NCBI RefSeq assembly: GCF_031877795.1
Contig: NC_133971.1
Location: 93,874,654 to 93,938,653 of the forward strand
DNA: 64,000 nucleotides
DNA from: Strix aluco
Taxonomy: Eukaryota > Chordata > Aves > Strigiformes > Strigidae
Direction of reading: 5' to 3'
Below, one piece after another: positions 11,998 through 64,000 of this stretch. A model generated the notes under the pieces. That model saw only the letters and a program-made list of their open reading frames with translations, was not told where the DNA came from and made no database searches. Made by a program: the position numbers and the translations under genes. Position 1 is the first letter of the stretch. Each line of letters begins with the position of its first letter.

Positions 11998-12086
11998 CGC
12001 GGTCCATGATGAGTAGCCACTGCGCAAGCCGAGTTCCGCGGGAGCGGTGAGGACCCTTGCGCCGGGTAAAGCACCTGAGACCCGCG
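11998..12086 (+). ncRNA. SCARNA17: C/D-box guide RNA for U4 snRNA C8, scaRNA17/U91-like
   Basis: The elements occur in order: 5' terminal stem 11998-12004, C box ATGATGA 12006-12012, guide GCCACTGCGCAA 12016-12027, D' box CCGA 12029-12032 (one change from CTGA), C'-like TGAGGAC 12048-12054, D box CTGA 12075-12078, and 3' stem 12079-12086 pairing with the 5' stem through one bulge. The guide is perfectly complementary to U4 snRNA nucleotides 5-16. The base opposite U4 C8 is exactly the fifth upstream of D', the rule for box C/D 2'-O-methylation. Human scaRNA17 (U91) guides U4 Cm8 and lies just upstream of ACAA2 on the opposite strand, as here. The second guide expected for U12 G22 is not visible. 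The gene was identified from sequence and synteny without a search. Confidence 0.78.
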
Positions 12087-13442
12087 AGCGGCGGCCCGGG
12101 GAGGCCTGAGGGCAGCTCCCCTCCCTCACGACGAGAAGTCACGCCCCCCCTTCCACACCCCCCCACCCGCTCCGGACGCCGCCTCGGGGGTTTTAATGGC
12201 GGTTTGTTGGCCCAGCGCTGCCCCCGATTCCAAGTTTCGGCGTTTCTGGGCTTGGATGAAGAGTAGGACTTGCCTCGTGGTCTTCTTCATGTCGCCTCTC
12301 CCTTGCAACCTCCCAGTTGGGCGTAGGGGAGGCATAGAAAGAGCCCGTCACAGTTCTGGTGGTTGAAAATTCATGTTGAAGTATGATTTATGTGCATAAA
12401 AACTTTAGGGGAACCGTTCAGACGGTCTGGCAGAAGGTGGGAGGATCAGGACAGTAATAAAAAAATAAAAATTTTTGTGTCCAGATAAAAGTTGCCATAT
12501 GTCTTCATTGATGCAGTCTAGGTTTTATAACTTTTATAGAAGAAAAAAATGTTTTCCGGCGAGCAATCCCATTTTTGATTAAAAAAAAATAAAATCAACT
12601 GCTTTCCCTATGTAATTCCAATGATTTCATGAATCTAGAGATCAGTGAATGTACAGCAATATGCAACTTTGTCTTTAAAAAAAAGCAGAGGGTTTTACTG
12701 TATTTTCTTTCTCTGCCACTGACTAAATCTTATTTAAGCCCATGCACAAGGGCTGGCACCGCATCCCGTCCTCTCCATTCATTTGCAACCGCCTTCATGG
12801 ACGTAAGGTACCCCACGCGGTTTCTAATTAGCTCACAATATTTAAGCACCTCTGAAATTAAGTTATAACTTCTAAAACTTTAAAATTCTTAAGTAAAAGC
12901 TTTGAGACTGTTCATTTGTGTTTGCAAAGTCCTTTTTAATTTTAAAATAGAAATGTTTCCAATACATAGAAGTAAACATTGAAAGGTTTATTTTTTAACA
13001 TCCCCATTTTTGACCAAAAGTCACAATTTCTTCAAAAGTGTTTATTTCACAATTTTTTTATCCACAGCTGAATATTACAGTGACTATTACAAGCATTCTC
13101 CTAAAAAGGTGTAGTTTACAGATTTGTTCAAAATGGAAAAATACTTTATAAGCAGTAGTATTTCATCTTGAGTATTCACTCCTGTCTATCATTCAGCTTC
13201 TTTGAGAGCATACATAGCTTCTGCTTGTTAACGTAATGAGACTTCACAAAACCCTCAAACAAACAGACGTTGCACTGTAGTAGCACATTTTTTGATAATT
13301 TGGTGTTTCATCTAATTTCAACTTAATTTGAAAGTTTTTGTTAACTGGCATTTACATTTTGAAATCAATTGTGTACTCGTTGGAGAATATGTCCTCCGGA
13401 TTGTTTTGCTTAACATCTACATTGCTAGAACTTCTTCCAGGC

Positions 13443-13461
13443 AAAAAAAAAAAAAAAAAAA
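13443..13461. repeat. A19 homopolymer
   Basis: Nineteen A on the plus strand between ACAA2 and MYO5B. It could be the tail of an old plus-strand retroposed sequence, but no target-site duplication or recognisable body was seen. Confidence 0.7.
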
Positions 13462-16400
13462 TCAATTTATAACTGTAATACATATGTGAATCAATAAAGT
13501 TGGAGGAAGAAGGTTCATGGCAGTTCATGAAATTAACTTTAATTAATCATATTTATATGCAATGACAGAATGCTAATTTTCAGTTAAATATGGTCTGAAA
13601 GAATAGGTTTGCACAGTTTTGTTCATTTACTATTGAAAATGGAGGAGAATGACCTGTTCTTTCAAGTGCATCTTTTGCACTTGTATCTTTTCCAAATCAC
13701 ACAAATGGAGGGTCATACCTTGCAAAGACTTTAGGTGGTGGTGTGATTTCAGCGTTTAAGTTGCAGTATCAGGAAAGGCAGCCACTATGCTTAAACTCTG
13801 AAACACGCCCACATGTTACTGTTTCGCTCATACTTTTAGATACAACGGAATAAATCGCATGAGCAAAAAATGCTTATGATGTAAGATTGTATTAATTCAG
13901 TCTTGAGGTCTAACGTTGTTTTCTACAGTCAACTACTACAACAGTTTTACAAGCTGAAAGATAAGCAACCTCAGCTACAAAATGCCAATGAAAGAAAAAA
14001 GAAAAAAAAAAAACCAAAGCAAGTTTTTGGTGAAAATGAAGCACATACATTGTTCTGGATGTTTCTTGTAGACCAGATGGCAGATGCGTGAACTTGCCTT
14101 TGAAGAGTTGGTTTTGTAGTGATGGTGTCTTGTGTGATTTGGTTTTTTAGGTGTTTGTTGTTTTTTTCTTTTTATCCCCAATAGTACTTTTCTGAGCTAC
14201 ATTATACATACAAAAATCAGTAAGAGTCAGTATTGTTTTTTTCCTAGAACTTCAAAGTGTTTTTGCAGACCTCCTCAGAGTGAGATTTTATAAGCAGACC
14301 TAAAAATCCACAGACAAATTTTTATGACAGAACAATAAAATATTCCCACATTTTAACACTTGTTTCAGAGGAAAAACGGTTGAAAAGTCAGTTACCTTAG
14401 TAACAGCTAAAGGCACACAGTGGGAAAATGCTCAACTTAATAATCAATATTTTAAAATAAAGACAGGACTGGAAAACAACCAGCTTTCTCAAAGCCACAT
14501 TTTGTGTTAAATTTGCTTTTTAAGTAAGTGCCAATCTGAGGAAAGGCATGCTTGAGCATAGCAATTTAACAAAATTAACATTTAGAAACAAACTTTAAAA
14601 ATTGCTAACAGAAAAGGTAACATATATTAAAGATATTTCATACAGAGTCCTCTTCCAGATGGATTTTAATGGATAAACTACGTTATCACAGATCAATACA
14701 TTAAACCCCAGTTCCCATCTATACATACCTAGAGTTTTTAAGAAAGTCTCTTCATTGTACATGTAAATTGTGATCCTGAAAATGCCAGTGAAGGACCATT
14801 ATCCCCTAAAAGGCCGTAAACCACATTTTATAATTGAGATCAGCAAAGAAATCATTGCAGAGCAACCTGTCATTTAGTCTGAACGATAAGCATTGGTTTA
14901 ATCAATCTGCTGGGAATTGTACTCTGAATAGTTTACATCAGAGAGAGGTAGAGACCTGAAGAGCCTGAGAGGAAACTGCTGGCCTAAGATGAATTCTGAG
15001 AAATAGCTCCATCTTAAAACCGCCTTACAGAAAGACCAAATTCTGCTTTGTCTTTTTTTTTTTATTTTTAACCTGTGATGACTACCGTAGCATGGAAAAA
15101 AAGGGACAAGATACAATTAAAAAATTAAATTCAGAGCACTGCAAAAACATTCACTTGCAAAACGTGAAAAGAGGTAGGTATAATAAATAATATTGTAGCT
15201 GAGCAAGTGAGAGAAGAGTGTGGGCTTGCTGGGCACAGACAGCAAAATGGTGGTGTTACCCTTGTTGTGCATGAAGGGGAGATGAAGGCACTACTGAATA
15301 TATGCCGTAGATGCAAGTGCTCAAGGACTGGAGTTTGGAGGTAGTGCTGGTACTACAAGCAGTAAATTTTCTTTTAGAATTAGTTGGGTGATGCTTAGGA
15401 GAAAAGAACTTCTTCCTAGGGAACGGCCTTAAATTTGTCCTTCACTGGTAACAGCTGTACTAAACCATAGTCCACTTGGAACAAGGTATTTACCTAGCGG
15501 CATAGACCAATGTAATTCTTCACAGCACGCAACTTTTTCTTTAAAAATGTGCTTTTGGGATAGTAATATACATATATAGTACATACAGGACTATTACAGC
15601 TTGTATCTACATAGATTATATACATGATGTCTAAATCAAAATGTACTCCTTGTCTAAAACAGTGACTGCAGCATGGTGGAATTTAGTGTATCTTTAAAAG
15701 ACTTCACATTCTGTTTTATCCTCTGAGCAGACAGGTCACCTGGTCATAAATTTGCTGTTTGGGTATGATTTACACCAACTAAACATGGTCAAGGGCAGAG
15801 AGGCGTTTTTTTGAAAGCTCTTGACGATTGCGGAATTGCTGAGACTTCAGGAACCGCAACCACAAAAGCAGGTTAAGTTCAGATCTGCTTGGACAAGACC
15901 AAACGGAAGGGAGTGGCAGTGGCAAGGGAGAAACGCTCACAGTGCTGGGATGAGCAGGGCTTTTGCTGGCTAATGCCAGTCATCCTCGCTGCACTTTGGC
16001 AAAGCATGGCTCCACAGAAACTGGGGATTCCACATGGCACGGTAAGTACGAAGCAAAATCAGTGACTGCTTTTGTGAGTAGCTGGCCCCTTTCAGCATCT
16101 ACCTGGCGAGGTCAGAGGGTTGGTTTGTTTTATTTTGCAAGTTAGGTAAAAAAAAAAATCCTAACAGAATTTGAATTGACTGCAATTATTCGTTTAAGGT
16201 TGTTGTAGACAAGGAGTTCATGTTCACTCTTAAAGAAACAGACTAACACACTATCTTACAGGTTTTTTGTGTTAAAACATTTCATTGCTCATCCATTCCC
16301 TCTTGGTTTAAAACTTTTTTTTTTTTTTTATTAGTATTCTTCATCACAATAGGTAACATTTCGGATGGCTACTGCACTGAATAGATTTTTCCATGGACTG

Positions 16401-17255
16401 CTATGGCTAGGACTAACCCACTGAACAGAAGTAGGACTGGAGACCTGATGATTAAACTGGGCTGCTTTAGCATGTCTGATATACGCATGAGATTCTGATA
16501 CAAGCCATGTAAGAGGTCTAAGAGTCTTGATAGCCACTGGATGAAATTTTTGGCTTTGCAAAGCACAGGAAAGCCAACAGTAGGGATCAGGAGGATCCCT
16601 GTCTATACTAGAAGCAGAAGGCCTAAGGCAGTCCCTTGCCTTGAGATTATTTCACTAGGACAAAACCTTTGCAAGTGACTAATGTAAATTTGGTAATGGA
16701 AGAAAGTCCAAACCACCAATTTATTTGAATTTCCATGAAGCAGATGTACTGGATGCAGTTAGGAGGAGCAACAGCATTTCTCAAACACAGAATTTGTGAC
16801 AAATTCCATGCCAGTGGAAACAAGCAGCATCTAAGCCCATTACCTTAATACATACTTGTGCCTTCTGCAATTTACTTTCTCAACTCACTATCGTGATACA
16901 GTTACTAGCAAGAACAGGAGGCAGAATTGCATGTCCCGTTATTAATACATACAAAACCACCTAGCTATTAGACAAATTACATGTCCTTCAAGGCAGCATA
17001 AGTGTCTCAGATTTTGTTTTTTATTTAACTGTCATTTCTTCATTGACACCTATGAGATCAAAGTAACTTGTCTCCCACTCACACTTCTTTTTTGTTAGTG
17101 GTTTTGGAGATGATTATGGGCTTTGAACTATGTCAACATAAAATCAAGCAGTAAAAAATAAGTCTACATTTCAAGTATCCTTATGCCAAGTTGCAAATTA
17201 CCCAGAAAAATCACATATAGATCAGTCTCTTTCTTACTGTATGGTTTAGCATCCA

Positions 17256-17261
17256 TTTATT
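17256..17261 (-). terminator. MYO5B: Candidate MYO5B poly(A) signal (proximal)
   Basis: AATAAA on the minus strand 128 bp after the stop codon. A second copy lies at 17020-17025 (about 365 bp after the stop). Mammalian MYO5B has a much longer 3' UTR, so a distal site further left is also likely. The choice is inferred from the motif only. Confidence 0.4.
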
Positions 17262-17388
17262 ACTGTGTATTGGTTCTTCCATAAGCCTGTTTGGTCCATA
17301 TTTAAAGAGCTCCTTAAATCTGTTTAATGATTTTTCTGTCTTTGCTGGGGGTCTCTGGGTAGGAGAGGTGGGCTTAATTAGACTTTCT

Positions 17389-63788
<46,400 letters not shown>

Positions 63789-64000
63789 CTACAAAACATG
63801 GGCAGAAATGGGACAATCAAGGGAGAAAAGTCACCTGTAAAGGTAGCAGCAGTCCTGGTTTGCCTGCAACATGGCACTCCACACTTTCTACTCTGCCTTC
63901 AAAAGGGCTTCTCCTCCAAGCAGGAGTGTCCTGCTAGGAGCAGGGGGCGATGGCTGGAGATAGAGGCTGCATCCTCTTTCATAGACAGGAAGGGGTACTT
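63789..64000 (-). other. MYO5B: MYO5B intron (partial)
   Basis: Sequence upstream of the IQ5-6 exon, cut by the right edge. No exon seen in it. Confidence 0.85.

Larger units (their letters stand above)
11250..12310. promoter_or_regulatory. CpG island, probable bidirectional promoter of ACAA2 and the guide-RNA host
   Basis: The sequence changes sharply from AT-rich flanks to GC-rich DNA with many CpG pairs, covering ACAA2 exon 1 (ATG at 11658-11656) and the plus-strand C/D RNA at 11998-12086. No TATA box precedes either gene. A T21 run at 11763-11783 interrupts the island about 105 bp upstream of the ACAA2 ATG. Divergent transcription from one island is inferred, by analogy with the human ACAA2/SNHG22 pair. 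Confidence 0.8.
12087..17388 (-). other. MYO5B 3' UTR and MYO5B-ACAA2 intergenic region
   Basis: AT-rich sequence between the guide RNA and the MYO5B stop codon. The right part must hold the MYO5B 3' UTR (minus strand). Minus-strand AATAAA signals occur at 17256-17261, 17020-17025, 16720-16725 and 16327-16332, with more further left, so the UTR end is not fixed. Plus-strand AATAAA motifs near 12464, 12590 and 13493 could end a short host transcript of the guide RNA. An A19 run lies at 13443-13461. Small open frames on both strands match nothing I recognise. Confidence 0.7.

Noticed and set aside
11805-12050. Plus-strand open frame with an ATG in good context at 11904, ending at a GTGAGG donor-like site
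   Set aside because: It runs through the C/D guide RNA and is composed of GC-rich low-complexity codons; no homology was recognised. Better explained as CpG-island sequence plus the guide RNA.
13352-13440. Minus-strand frame ending NPEDIFSNEYTIDFKM then stop, which looks protein-like
   Set aside because: No acceptor in phase next to it, no upstream partner exon, and no family I recognise. It lies in the presumed intergenic or 3' UTR region.
13903-14091. Plus-strand frame preceded by an acceptor-like ttttctacag
   Set aside because: Lys-rich because of an A run, no donor or partner exons, no recognised homology.
16331-16566. Two overlapping minus-strand frames of 76 and 65 codons
   Set aside because: Two frames open over the same short stretch suggest chance; no homology, and the location fits MYO5B 3' UTR or spacer.

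Overview
The window is vertebrate nuclear DNA, almost certainly avian. It has interrupted genes with GT-AG introns, several CR1 LINE fragments ending in the bird-type ATTCTRTG tail, compact introns and one CpG island. Two protein-coding genes lie on the minus strand in the order known from human 18q21: ACAA2 on the left and MYO5B on the right. A small guide RNA lies on the plus strand between them. There are no prokaryotic features.

From the left edge to 11658 lie the first six coding exons of ACAA2 (mitochondrial 3-ketoacyl-CoA thiolase), read right to left. They encode residues 1-251 with an uninterrupted frame (753 nt) and include the nucleophile Cys92. The rest of the gene is off the left edge. 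Its ATG sits in a CpG island of about 1 kb (about 11250-12310).

About 340 bp upstream of the ACAA2 start, on the opposite strand, 11998-12086 has the full architecture of a C/D-box RNA. Its D'-box guide has 12 perfect base pairs to the 5' end of U4 snRNA and is positioned to methylate C8. This is the expected job and place of scaRNA17 (U91), which in human lies beside ACAA2 in the host gene SNHG22.

From 12087 to 17388 there is AT-rich sequence holding the 3' UTR of MYO5B and the spacer to ACAA2. From 17389 to 63788 lie the last 20 coding exons of MYO5B (2976 nt, 991 residues plus stop, frame closed across every junction). They run from IQ motifs 5-6 through the coiled coils, the Rab8a-binding exon, the cassette exon D and the globular tail (DIL domain). 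The motor domain and first IQ motifs are off the right edge.

Notable points: a 290-bp direct repeat (289/290 identical) flanks exon D; two closely related CR1 copies in opposite orientation flank a 63-bp in-frame exon; exon D has a weak donor site; a residue known to matter for Rab11a binding (human Tyr1714) is Phe; and one acceptor lies beside A-rich sequence where a pyrimidine tract is expected. No novel protein-coding system was found.
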